Shown here: positions 47,584-57,303 of the stretch, piece by piece
Numbering within the stretch: position 1 is the first letter of the stretch
Layout: the number at the start of each line of letters is the position of its first letter
Assembly (NCBI GenBank): GCA_025618425.1
Contig: CM046835.1
Location: 14,581,200 to 14,645,199, forward strand
Length of the DNA stretch: 64,000 bases
Direction: 5' to 3'
From: Heliocidaris tuberculata
Taxonomy: Eukaryota; Echinodermata; Echinoidea; Camarodonta; Echinometridae
Translations under genes and position numbers: made by a program
Notes under the pieces: generated by a model
Seen by the model: only the letters and a program-made list of their open reading frames with translations
Database searches by the model: none
Told to the model about the DNA's origin: nothing

Positions 47584-48172
47584 GGGTGATTCACTAACAG
47601 CTAAAATTAATCCCAAATAAAAAAAAAAATCAATTTTAGGAACAATATCCATCCTAAGAGCGTTATCGCTTTTAGTGACTGATTCACTAAGGTATTTGGG
47701 ATTGATTCCAGCCTCTGAATTGATTTTAAGGTTGGGAGTGATCCGGATCGCTCCTAACAATCACAAACGGTCACTCCACTGCATGCCCACCCGCGCCCCA
47801 GCCTGGGCGCGGCTACGCTGTGCCTGCCTGCACGCCCATTGCCCTAGCCATAGGCCCTAGCCCTGTGTATGTCCAGTCGATGCGTGCGCGCAATTAATGC
47901 AGAAGCTAGGTAACGCGCACTAGCTACGCGCTAAGTAGAGAATTAGGTCGGGTGACTGAGGGGCGGTGACTGAAATTTGAGTACGTTGATTGGTTGGAAT
48001 GAGTGCGCTCGTAAATATTCATTTGCGCTCATATATATTCATGATAAAATTGATTCCATCCTAAAAACGATTTAGTGAATCAGTAAGGTGGAATTAATTT
48101 TAAGCTGGGAATGAAATCAATCCCGAAAATTGATTTTAGGAATGATATCGATCCCAGTTAGTGAATCACCCC
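47584..48172. mobile_element. MITE, ~590 bp, with 14-bp inverted ends
   Basis: GGGTGATTCACTAA at 47584 is inverted exactly as TTAGTGAATCACCC ending at 48172. Further inverted pairs lie inside (AAAATTAATCCC / GGGATTGAT-type; GATTCACTAAGG / AGTGAATCAGTAAGG). No coding capacity. Confidence 0.75.
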
Positions 48173-50743
48173 CCTGGGTACGCGGTAGGGGAAGAGAGAG
48201 GTGGGCAAAGTGGTTAAAGAATATTGAAATTCTCTTCGCTCCTGCCTGATCTATAAGCGCTCTTATCTCTCAGCTAGCTAGTCTGGGAGCCTGTCGGGTT
48301 TAACCCCCGAGCTCCCGAAAGAGACGACAAAGTCGGGTCTATTTCACCCTATCTCTTTCATGTACCAAACTTTGACAGTACGAAGAAGTATCATTTGACA
48401 TTACAAAACACAAAAAAATGACAAAAGTTTCCGTCGGGATGGGTTTTCAGACGGCCCCCCCCAAAAAAAAAAAAATGGGGTAAATGTTTCCCCTCAAAGC
48501 TCAGGGACTACATTTTTTCAACATGGTCAAAGGAAGAGATATGGACGTACATCGCAAAAATGTAAAAACTGAAAAAATTGTCCATTGGGAAGAGGGTATC
48601 AGAACCCCTGAAACAAAAAACACTAAAGTGCCCTTTGACAAAGCTTTGTCCCATAAAATGGTCTGTAAGTGTAGAAATTTTTTTTTTTTACCTTCTATGA
48701 TAACTCAGAAATACGAGTTTTATACAATTCAGTTCAAATTTGCATTACATAATAATATTTGGGTACTAGTATAATTTTCTTCAGGTGCAATTTGGTGTCA
48801 AATGATCATTTCATTAATAAGTTATTAAATTGTGAAAAAAATGTATTGCTTTCTAGGAAGTAGCCATAAACAGGCAAAGCAAACACTTTGTTCGTGTGCA
48901 GGGCCAGCTCTGCCTCTGGGAGTGAGGGGGTTTTCGGCAACTTAAGACAAAATCCTATTTTTAGGACTCTTTATTTCAGAATTATTTTCACTTCTTACTC
49001 AAATCATGGAAGCCCATAATGTTGCCGTTTCAGCAACAAAAAATCCCGGAAACAATTTCCATGGCAATTTTTTTTTTTTTCATTTCGTTGTCTCGGAGGC
49101 AGTTTTTAGCATACCGGCGGAGTTTTCGGACGCATGTACAAAGTCAATGTCCGAGCGTGCGATGCGGCTGAAATCTACCTCCGCGGTCTCAGAAACTGAT
49201 ATCTCAAGACATAGGGAGATATCGCATGTGTGTCTCACACAATGACTGCAACGCCCAATGGAACACTTTTGAGCTTATGACACACTAAAAAAATCCAAAT
49301 CTAAAACTTTAAACCAAATTCTTGAAACACAGTTATTGGAACCACGTTCCTTACAGACACGCTTAAGAAATATGCGAATTTCGAGTTTGTAGCGGGACCG
49401 CCGATTGGCTAAAATGTAATATTTTGATATCGATATTTTTTGTCATTTCTACTGCGGTTCGCCTGCGACTTTGGTACATGCATTTATTATAATATTGAAT
49501 GTATGTAATATTTGATATGCTATGATGGTATGCCTTTTTAAGTGGTTTACTACGGATACGACGGACCGGCCGAAATCTCATCAAGCCGAAAATACTCGCC
49601 TTTACTCTACATCTCAAGCTAACCCAAAATGAGGTTGCTACGTCACGGAAATTGCCGCGCGGTGAACTGTCGGGGAGAATCGGCTAATTCAAAAAATTTT
49701 GTCATGTTAATTTCAAAAGGCCATCAGGGATGTTTCCAGTCATTTATTTTCCTGGTAAGACTGCATTTGGACACCTCAAATATTTGTCTTCCATATGTGA
49801 AAAGTTAAAAATCGTTCGGACTTGCACTTGAACCCTTTCAAGACAGGAATTATTAAAGGGTTAAAATTGATCACATTTAGTAAGGTGTAATGTCATTAAA
49901 GACAATATACATGGTTAAGAATGTAGTCGAAAAGTTGAAAAACTGCCAATTTTGATTTAAAAAACAGTGATTTTGAACCTCTCAGTGTGTTGTAAATTTA
50001 AGGATTTTAATTCTTATTCTCGTTTTTAAAACTCCTGACTTCAAACGCAATATGGTCATGCAACAAAAATGGAGATAGTTTGTGCAGACATTTTTGTTAT
50101 TTCTACTCATGCATCTGGTATAATTTTTAGAGCTCTGAATGAAAAGTTATTGAGCCAAACTACAAAATGTGGTCAATTGTCTCGAAATGGTTCAGGAAGA
50201 TTCTTTGATTCTTTTCCTTTTTACATCTGACATTATTCTCCATAGTGGCACACTCAAAGTTTTCGTTATTTCAATCATTTTTAAGTATTTTCATGACAGG
50301 AGTTCTTCCCAGATCTCATGAAGACTTTGAAAAGAGGATTGCTGATTATCATCAAAGATGTAACATCATCCAGAAACTGAATTTTTTTAAAGAAAACAAT
50401 CCGTTGTGCAATGAAGTGGAACATTACAACTCCGAGGCAAAAATATCTCTGAATTACATTTTTAAAACTAACATTCATAAGTGCACGTGCACTATTTCGC
50501 TTGCCCTTCAATTTTCTTTATTTCAACATGCAGATACGGTGAAAATATAATGTTACATGAGATATTAAAAAACCACTGATTAAGATGTATTTTTAGAAAT
50601 ACAAATTTAACTCCTAATTGCCCGAATATGACGTGGCGGGTGCCAGAATATTGGTCATTTCGAAAATCTGAGGGAGCTACAGCCTCCAGCCTCCGCGGTT
50701 GTTACACCTATGGACTTAATACTGACAACATGTGCTGACTTAC

Positions 50744-50920
50744 GACATGGCACACAAGTATCATTGTTGATAGGCAAAGTGCCTTCTGGGCAGAAACATC
50801 CACTGACAGGCTCAGTCTGACAAGGCATTTCACCAGGATCGAAATTCTCGCAGCTAGGATACTCCTCAGTAGGACAGGCACACTGCCGGTATTCAAAGGG
50901 TTCCACACATTCAATAGGTG
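50744..50920 (-). CDS. Mucin-like gene, exon: second TIL domain
   Basis: 59 codons, phase 1-1. It reads PIECVEPFEYRQCACP, then PSCENFDPGEMPCQ, SGCFCPEGTLPINNDTCVPC: eight or more Cys in TIL spacing with the typical 'GCFCPEG' core. Acceptor is ctctgcag, donor GTAAGT. It completes the VWD-C8-TIL assembly. The next exon in the mRNA must start in phase 1; the nearest supported candidate is the Thr/Ser-rich exon at about 45.9 kb, after an intron of ~4.9 kb enlarged by repeats. Confidence 0.92.
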
Positions 50921-51438
50921 CTGCAGAGTGATACAAGAATGGGGTGAACAAATATTCGAAGTTATGAATTTATACATTTAAAAATTGGAGATGTATTTTA
51001 ACTATAATACGATTGTCATTCACATATTCAAAGAATTCTGCATAAAATTTGTTCATGACTGAAGAATTAATATTTAAGCTCTTACATATTATATTGACCC
51101 TTATTCTGAAGTCTGTTTATAACACAACATTCAGTTAAATGGGTTTTAGTTTTCTACTGTGAATCGTATTTCAAAATAGGAAAAAATAAGATCTATTTGA
51201 TACAATTATGCAGTGATTCGAATTAAACACGTACGCAATCAAGATACTTGGACAAAGAGGCATAATGACGTAAGACTATCGAAAAGTTTGGACTGAAAAT
51301 ATTGCAGCAGACACATTTATCAAACTATACTTAAACTTGATGTAGAATTGAAAAGGGGTTAAAAAGACTCATGCCTTCTTTTGTTTTTTTAGGCACAACC
51401 CTATGAATGAAAATGGACTGAAGCTTCTTAAAACTTAC

Positions 51439-51762
51439 GACAAAAGTCGTCTCTTCTCCAATCTAGGCATATTCCTTTGTTGGCGCACATCGTGGCGTAG
51501 GCTTCAAAAGCCCAGCACGTGGTATCATTGGCGTAGCAATCGTCATAAATACAGTCCTTGAAGTAAGGTTCGGGATCGACCACCGCGTGGCATTTTTCAA
51601 AGACGGGATTGTAGATGTGTTGACACCACTCACGACTGAAATCGATTGGGGGACATGGAGTAGCTGTTTCTTCACAGCTGCAATTTACTCTGAGCTCTGG
51701 GGGGACCCACTCGCAGCAGTCATTCTCTTCTTCACATGTCGAATCATTCTTACCGCAGTTTC
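51439..51762 (-). CDS. Mucin-like gene, exon: C8 domain
   Basis: 108 codons, phase 1-1. After GNCGKNDSTCEEENDCCEWV it shows the C8 pattern: ATPCPPIDF, EWCQHIYNPVFEKCH, VVDPEPYFKDCIYDDCY, then TTCWAFEAYATMC, KGICLDWRRDDFC. In known mucins and VWF the C8 domain packs against VWD and carries the cysteines for intersubunit disulphides. The acceptor ends ttcaacag; the donor is GTAAGT. It joins directly to a TIL exon in the canonical VWD-C8-TIL order. A damaged copy of the middle of this exon lies in the intron upstream at 52860-52950. Confidence 0.95.
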
Positions 51763-52859
51763 CTGTTGAAGAGAGTGTGGAGAATGGATGTGATATGTTT
51801 CTTTCATATTTTATAGTCCGTCGAATGCATGGAAAAGGCCCCGTGATTTCATTAAGTGCAATTTTATTTTAATATGATGCCTCATGTGCAATTCGTATAG
51901 CACATGCGGCGTCATTTTGATTTGGTTATTACTTGCGCTAATTAAGCCTATGAAGGCCATTTGCCCACATGCCAGTAATTTAATGCACTTTTGCACTGTT
52001 CATTTTACATTTAATTCTAAATTTCAAATTTTCAAATTCATATTGGTCAGAATCTACTTCAAGTATACATGTATGACAAGGATATCCTACGTTTACAAGC
52101 GAGTGTTTTCCATACTTACAACATGATGTTTTTTTTTACGATGCATCCGTTCATATTAGACATTTGAATGTCATACTTTGCAATAAGAGTCAATCTGAAT
52201 CACAGTTCAGATTATTTCTCTGTTTGTCAATGTATCATTTAGTTAATCTTACCTTTTAAACTGTTAATATCAACATCTTGCAGTATATAAGAGGGATTAG
52301 TACATTCAATGCACATTTTCTGTGTTTAAATGTGCTCATACTATAGGTATTATAAACTTTGTTCTGTGAAACTGAAATCAAAATTAACCACCTGGATTAG
52401 ACAACAATTATATGTTACTATCTAGATTTCAATTACACTATTTTGATGGATCATTACTGAAGAAAGATGTTTTAATTAATCATTAACCAACATTTCACGA
52501 AACTATGTAATAGTCAATGTCCTTAATAATATCACATAATTTTCAGTTTTAAGTTCAGAATACAAGATTCATGTTTTTATATTGTTTCATATATTTATGC
52601 ATGTATCATTTTCAATATTTTCAACCCTGGTTGCGCTAGCTTGGTCGGGGAAGAAGACCTGCGGGTCATGGTTACTGAGTTTGCCCTTTCCACACCCAGG
52701 CAGCCTAGCTGACCTAGTCATTGTTTTTAATCAATAAATCATTTTTCTTTAGTGTACGAGTATATTGTTTTATCTTGATGTATGTTGCCAAATGAATAAT
52801 AAATAAATATAATCAATTTTTTAGTTGCTGACGGATTTCTACGTCAGCGAAATGACATG

Positions 52860-52950
52860 ATAATAACTACAGACCTTGAAGTAAGTTCGCGATCTGATAA
52901 GCGCGTGGTAAGGGTCAAAGGCGGGGTCATAGATGTTTTGACACCTATAT
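52860..52950 (-). pseudogene. Relic of a C8-domain exon in the VWD-C8 intron
   Basis: Minus-strand translation reads CQNIYDPAFDPYHALIR then SRTYFKVC, aligning with CQHIYNPVFEKCHAVVD / PEPYFKDC of the real C8 exon at 51439-51762. One conserved Cys is replaced (KCH to PYH) and flanking C8 sequence is lost. It looks like the remains of another D-domain C8 exon, or of an exon duplication. Confidence 0.7.
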
Positions 52951-53078
52951 GTGAAATATAACCATGATAACAGCAACTGTGAGTTTCTGACATTTTCTGT
53001 TCAAAATTATGTCATACTTAGCTCAGGAGCATGCACGTTAGCAATAACGACAGTGAATAATGAATAAAACATTCTTAC

Positions 53079-53283
53079 CGCACAAACCCTCTGTGTTGTT
53101 ATAAAAGAGTGCCTCGGGTACCTCGACGCTGAAGTAGTTGTAGTCTAGTGGGATGAAGCGGACTTCCAGGGCTATCGCGGGGGCTTGGAAGATGAGGTAA
53201 AATCCTAGCGATATGACTTGGAAGCTCGGAAGGTAATCCACTGGTGCTATATATCTTATACCGTCAATGTTCACCATGTGTGA
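53079..53283 (-). CDS. Mucin-like gene, exon: VWD domain, second half
   Basis: Reads SHMVNIDGIRYIAPVDY..., beta-strand-like hydrophobic alternation, then ALEVRFIPLDYNYFSVEVP and NNTEGLCG. 'T-x-GLCG' is the standard end of a VWD domain, usually followed by N-x-N/D; here the next exon supplies NCGKNDSTC. Acceptor is a T-rich tract ending ttttcag, donor GTAAGA. Phase 0 in, phase 1 out, matching both neighbours. Length (68 codons) together with the previous exon gives a VWD domain of about the usual 150 residues. Confidence 0.92.
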
Positions 53284-53329
53284 CTGAAAAGTAATCAATG
53301 TAGAATCATTTTGGGTGTGCTTTTTTGGG

Positions 53330-53725
53330 TTCCATGTCGTTTTTCTGAAGTTTCTGAAGGTTCATATTTCCGAAAATGAAAAAGGGTTCATATTTCCGAA
53401 GGTTCGTAATCCCGAAAAGTTTTGTAGAACTCTATTACATTTTCGGAATTATAAACCCTATTTCGTTTTAGGAATTATGAACCCTTTTTCATTTTCGGAA
53501 TTACGAACCCTATGTCATTTTCGGAATTACGAACCTACGGAATTATGAACCCTATTACATTTTCGGAATTACGAACCCTCTGAATAACAAACCTTCGGAT
53601 AAATGAATCAAATATTCGGAATTATGAACCCTATTTCATTTTCAGAATTATGAACCCCATTCTATGGGAAATTTGTGTTTCGGAATTACGAACCTTCGGA
53701 ATTATGAACCTTCGGAAAAACGAGT
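53330..53725. repeat. Minisatellite of TTTCGGAATTACGAACC units
   Basis: Some 15 copies of TTCGGAATTA(T/C)GAACC(C) spaced 15-35 bases, first in one orientation then mostly the other (CGAAAATG... / ...CATTTTCGG), ending in a poly-T tract (53736-53764). In the VWD intron. Confidence 0.85.
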
Positions 53726-53732
53726 ACCCCCC

Positions 53733-53766
<34 letters not shown>

Positions 53767-54495
53767 TGACTCGAAACGGACTCTCAGCGAAGTTGCAATT
53801 AGATCGTTTTTCTATAATAATAAAAAATCTCTTGCACGAATATTGATTATGGATTTGAGTAGGTCAAATATATTCTTTCAACCAATAGAAAGAGAGGATT
53901 ATCAATGAAAGATGGGAGTCTCAAAATGTGTGTACTGGGTACTTCTAGCAGATTTCAGGCAGGTCTAGCGACTGGTCCTCCAGTTCCTTAAAGTGTAGTA
54001 TACATGTAGTTCATATTACGTGTCTACTCTGTATAAACCTGCTCAAGAGACGTTTCATCAACCTTTTACGAGCTGCAGTTCGAGATTTTGTTTTCTTCTT
54101 AAGCAAAATTAATCAGGAGATTCCTCTTTGCCCAAGGAATTCCTATGAGCGAAAGACAGCTAATATTCTTTAGGTTTGTTTTGTTGTTGTTTTGTATCAT
54201 CCATCCTGCGTTACTTTATATACAGCGTCAGCTACACAATACTGTATATAGTATACAATCTGTGTCAAGAAGGTACGGATTCGATTACAAATTTATTCAT
54301 TTCGTTCATGTCGTTTAGGTAATTAAAAGATATTGAGAAATGTTTTCCTTGAAGCCTTAATCAAGGTTACTCCTGAACTTCAAACGTGTAAATTTTTTCT
54401 GCATGTCTAACTTGCCCTCAGTCTTACTCTTAAAAATCTCTTCGACAATTAAAGCGTAACAAATCTTGAAACAGAATCATTTGTTTAGAACTTAC

Positions 54496-54734
54496 TCCGT
54501 CGATATAAAAGTCGGATAGGAGGATAATACTGGTGTCATTGTAAAGGATCTCGAGATCTCTTGGGCAAGTAGTGCCTGGGAATCGCTCGCACTCGACGTT
54601 GTGAATGAGGACGGTGTAGAGCGGGGGATCATGGCTCTTGTCCTGACTAAGGATATAGGTACAGTTACCCTGGTGGTCGAAATCATTCCCGTTGAAGTCC
54701 GTGTAATGGGGATCGCCGTAACCATGGCAATAAC
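54496..54734 (-). CDS. Mucin-like gene, exon: VWD domain, first half
   Basis: Begins with GT, which completes TG(T) for Cys, then reads Y-C-H-GYGDPHYTDFNG, the hallmark GDPHY start of a von Willebrand type D domain. Conserved features follow: an aromatic/Gly-Asn-Cys stretch (DHQGNCTYILSQD), VLIHNVECERF, and the strand-rich DLEILYNDTSIILLSDFYIDG. Acceptor is catgaag, donor GTAAGT; phase 1 in, phase 0 out. VWD domains drive assembly and calcium-dependent folding of mucin N-termini. One N-glycosylation sequon (NDT) and a second (NCT) are present. The shorter ATG frame overlapping this exon is out of frame and not coding. Confidence 0.93.
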
Positions 54735-55239
54735 CTTCATGAGAAAATTAATCACAACAATGTTGTTTTCAGCATGCTTCAAATGTTTGAAATTCAGTAG
54801 TATATTGTTCGAAACCTGAAGTTAACCGGATTTCTCCAGAGATCGCTGATAACTAATATATCAAAAAAGTCAAATAAATGACGAGAAATGGGAGAGCGGA
54901 AGGGGGATTTTTTTTTTTTTTTTGTCTATGATATCATAAGTGTTTATCAAATCAAAACATCTTCGACAACTCAAAGATTTGTTTTTGTTTGACATAAGCA
55001 CTGATCAACTTAATGAGTGACCATATAGTAGATAATTCATCAAGAAATTTTCACAGCCTTCCAGCGGCGTCATACTGTAATTATTATCATCATAGATTTT
55101 ACTGATCTAATTATATGTTTTTCAAAGGTATTCGTGTTCTGAAAGAAATGTAGGCCAACAAATTGAAAATAAAGCTTAACAGTCATGGAGAGAGTTGTTC
55201 AAGAGCATATACATTATAACTTCACTGAACATTACTTAC
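54735..55239 (-). other. Intron between TIL/linker exon and VWD exon
   Basis: AT-rich with a T tract (54908-54923); no coding sequence recognised. Confidence 0.6.
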
Positions 55240-55614
55240 AGGTGTTAAACGGAGGCGTATACGGGGGTGGGGTGAACACGGGTGTAGTGGTAAATGCTTT
55301 AGTAGTTGTTGACTCTCTAGTGGTAGGCACAGTGGGAGAGGTCTCTGGTTCAGTTGTGAAGAAGTCCCAGTATGGCGTTGTTGTGGTTTCCCAGGGTGGC
55401 GTGGTTGTGATATACGGGGTGGTGATAGGGGGTGTGGTAGTTGGGCATGCTTCCACGCATTTACCCTCATGGAAGAACTGTCCATCAGGACAGCTGCATC
55501 CCTCCACGCATGTGTCAGGGCATTCACCGTTGTCATCCCACCGTTCCTCATGTCCACAGACGTCACAAACTGGGATGCAAGGGTTGTACTCCCTACATCC
55601 ATCGCATTGGATTG
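55240..55614 (-). CDS. Mucin-like gene, exon: TIL domain plus Pro/Thr linker
   Basis: 125 codons, phase 1 at both ends. The acceptor is a pyrimidine-rich tract ending ctgcag; the donor is GTAAGT. The first ~55 residues hold ten cysteines spaced as in a trypsin-inhibitor-like domain (CDGC...CIPVCDVC...CPDTCVEGCSCPDG...GKCVEAC). TIL domains follow C8 in each D assembly of mucins and VWF, so this exon closes a D domain whose VWD and C8 lie upstream, outside the window. The remaining ~70 residues are Thr/Pro-rich (ACPTTTPPITTPYITTTPPW and on), a short mucin-like spacer between two D units. The exon ends on the first base of a Cys codon completed by the next exon. Confidence 0.85.
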
Positions 55615-55724
55615 CTGCAGGTGAAAGAAAGAAAAACAAAAGTGAAATTGTTATTAGGTGGGCTGTACTCAAGTACAGATCACCTCATGTTTTTGTACGA
55701 AATTTTCTTTATTATTTATTATTA

Positions 55725-56525
55725 TTTATTTATTTATTCCTTTTTGTTTTTACCCACTTTTCTGTCTCCACAATATCTTCAAAATGGCTTAGTCAGATGT
55801 ACTCAAATTCGGTACTATGGTAGATATGGTTATTGTTTCGGCACTTGTAAATTTTCAACGCGGTCATAGCATCGTGACGTCATCAAGACGCCATTTTGTA
55901 AAATTCCGACATGTGCTATACAATTAAAACAGAAATTAATTGAACATTGGGTGCGTGCGCGTACGCCCGCGTCGGTGAAGTTGGGAGCGCGCAAAATCTG
56001 AAAATGCTCAAAATGATCTAGGATCAATTTTGGGCATGTTTCAGGCCATTTTAAGCATTTGAAAATTTTTCGAGCGGGTGCGAATGCGCGCTCGTCAGTG
56101 ATCGAATATGATTTAAACTGTACAGAAATGACGAAGTTTTGACTGCAGTAGCATTCATAATTATCCTGCACGATTTTAAGATTATGACCGTTCCTCAGCC
56201 CAATGTATAGTTGTATTTGTTCAACTCTACTTTAATATCATTATTTATTTATTTTCATTTCTGCCCACTTTTTCGTGTCCATAATATCTAAAAAAAACGG
56301 CTTGGTCACATGTACTCAAATCGGATATGATAGTAGATATGGTTATTGTCTCCTACATTTTTATCACAGTCACAGCATCGTGACGTCATCTAGGCGCCAT
56401 TTTGTAAAATTCCGACATATGCTATATCTCTGCCATAGAAAGTCATAACGTAACCATATTTTGCATGATGCAAGTTAATTAAAAAGGAAATCAATTAAAC
56501 ATAGAGTGCGTGCGCGTACGTGCGA
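55725..56525. repeat. Direct repeat, two ~250-290-bp copies 506 bp apart
   Basis: Shared blocks include GGTAGATATGGTTATTGT-type sequence, ATCGTGACGTCATC at 55871 and 56377, CGCCATTTTGTAAAATTCCG and GTGCGTGCGCGTACG. It lies upstream of the first mucin exon seen here. Confidence 0.85.
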
Positions 56526-56784
56526 GTCTTTGAAAGACAATAAAGTTCCTGATTACGACACGATAAGTGCACGTGTGGTTAAGAAAATTATTCAATATAT
56601 ATGTAAACCGTTATGTAATATTTTCAATATATGTATAAATACTGATGTAGTTCAACAAGAATTAAAGATTGCAAAAGTTATTCCTATTCATAAGATAGGT
56701 CAAAAAGATGTTTTTTCCAACTACCCTTACTTGCCAAAAGTATTGCAACATAGACAAATGCATTACACAGGAGTCAATTTATGA
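56506..56784 (+). pseudogene. Non-LTR retrotransposon fragment: N-terminal part of reverse transcriptase
   Basis: Reads SLKDNKVPDYDTISARVVKK, then PLCNIFNICINTDVVQQELK and IAKVIPIHKIGQKDVFSNY, the conserved start of LINE reverse transcriptases ('NKAPGYD...' and 'LK-A-VIPI-K-G'). The catalytic Y/F-x-D-D region is absent and the reading frame decays at PYLPKVLQ. A short inactive piece. Confidence 0.8.
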
Positions 56785-56814
56785 CATGCAATTAAGCGAT
56801 GTTTTAATGAATTT

Positions 56815-57303
56815 CTAGTACATGAAATATGAAATAATATATATAAATAATATATTCCAAGATCCACTTCTAATTTGGTTTTGACATAATTTTTCATAAT
56901 TATATTTCTTTTTTTTTTCTTTTTCATTTTCGGAAGTGACTTTATTACTCAGAAGTCTATACTCTACCCATAACCTTAAGTCTTTGTCTTTAGCTTTTTC
57001 TTTAGTTTTGTATCTCTCTTCCATTAACGTATAAAGATATTCGTTTAACCAAGGGGGGTGTATGCTTTTCACACGTTTTGTTTAAAATGGCATATGCTTA
57101 TCTACAACTTTCAATAAAAGTTCTTCCCATTTATTTACCGCTTCCTTTATATCATCAAAAGATTTCATACAAATTTTGATTTCTAACGGAATTAAAACAA
57201 TTGATATCAATATTCCTACATTTTCTAAGTGTTTTATATTTTTATTTGTATTTACAGGATATGATTTCCAAATCAGAAAACTAATAGCATGATCACTGAT
57301 CAT
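56815..57303 (-). pseudogene. Non-LTR retrotransposon fragment: end of endonuclease and linker, inverted next to RT fragment
   Basis: Two minus-strand frames continue each other: ISDHAISFLIWKSYP ... KSFDDIKEAVNKWEELLLKV, VDKHMPF, then (after a frame change near 57080) IHPPWLNEYLYTLMEERY, KTKEKAKDKDLRLWVEYRLL. 'SDH' followed by 'W-x-x-L-x-x-V-x-D-x-H-x-P' and 'PWLN' are typical of the endonuclease/RT linker in LINEs. It is oriented against the RT fragment immediately to its left. Confidence 0.75.

Larger units (their letters stand above)
46675..50190 (-). other. Repeat-filled part of the intron between TIL-2 and PTS copy A
   Basis: The homologous intron in copy B runs straight through (about 43345 to 43365), so these ~3.5 kb look inserted in copy A or lost from B. 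Holds a tandem G/C block (47110-47550), a MITE (47584-48172) and unrecognised sequence to 50190. No exon seen. Confidence 0.6.
15038..55614 (-). other. Gene span: secreted gel-forming-mucin-like protein, 3' part
   Basis: Thirteen exons on the minus strand join in one frame. Domain order is TIL, short P/T linker, VWD, C8, TIL, short T/S region, WxxW (mucin Cys domain), linker, giant P/T repeat, WxxW, linker, C-terminal cystine knot. VWD-C8-TIL units and terminal cystine knots are the disulphide-linking modules of gel-forming mucins and von Willebrand factor; WxxW domains interrupt the PTS regions of MUC2 and MUC5AC. I infer a secreted, heavily O-glycosylated polymer of a mucus or gel. No VWC or D4 module is seen between the last PTS region and the knot, unlike vertebrate MUC2. 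The first exon here starts in phase 1 with no signal peptide, so the 5' end lies outside the window or is unrecognised. No promoter is visible. Confidence 0.88.

Noticed and set aside
54492..54782. Met/Thr-rich 96-residue minus-strand frame
   Set aside because: Out-of-frame shadow of the VWD exon.
55615..55672. A signal-peptide-like hydrophobic start (STAHLITISLLFFFLSPAA) before the first TIL domain
   Set aside because: It begins at TTG, not ATG, and is the translation of the pyrimidine tract and cag of a splice acceptor.
56506..57303. Twin-priming 5' inversion of a LINE
   Set aside because: The inverted 5' part lies on the wrong side of the RT fragment for that mechanism.
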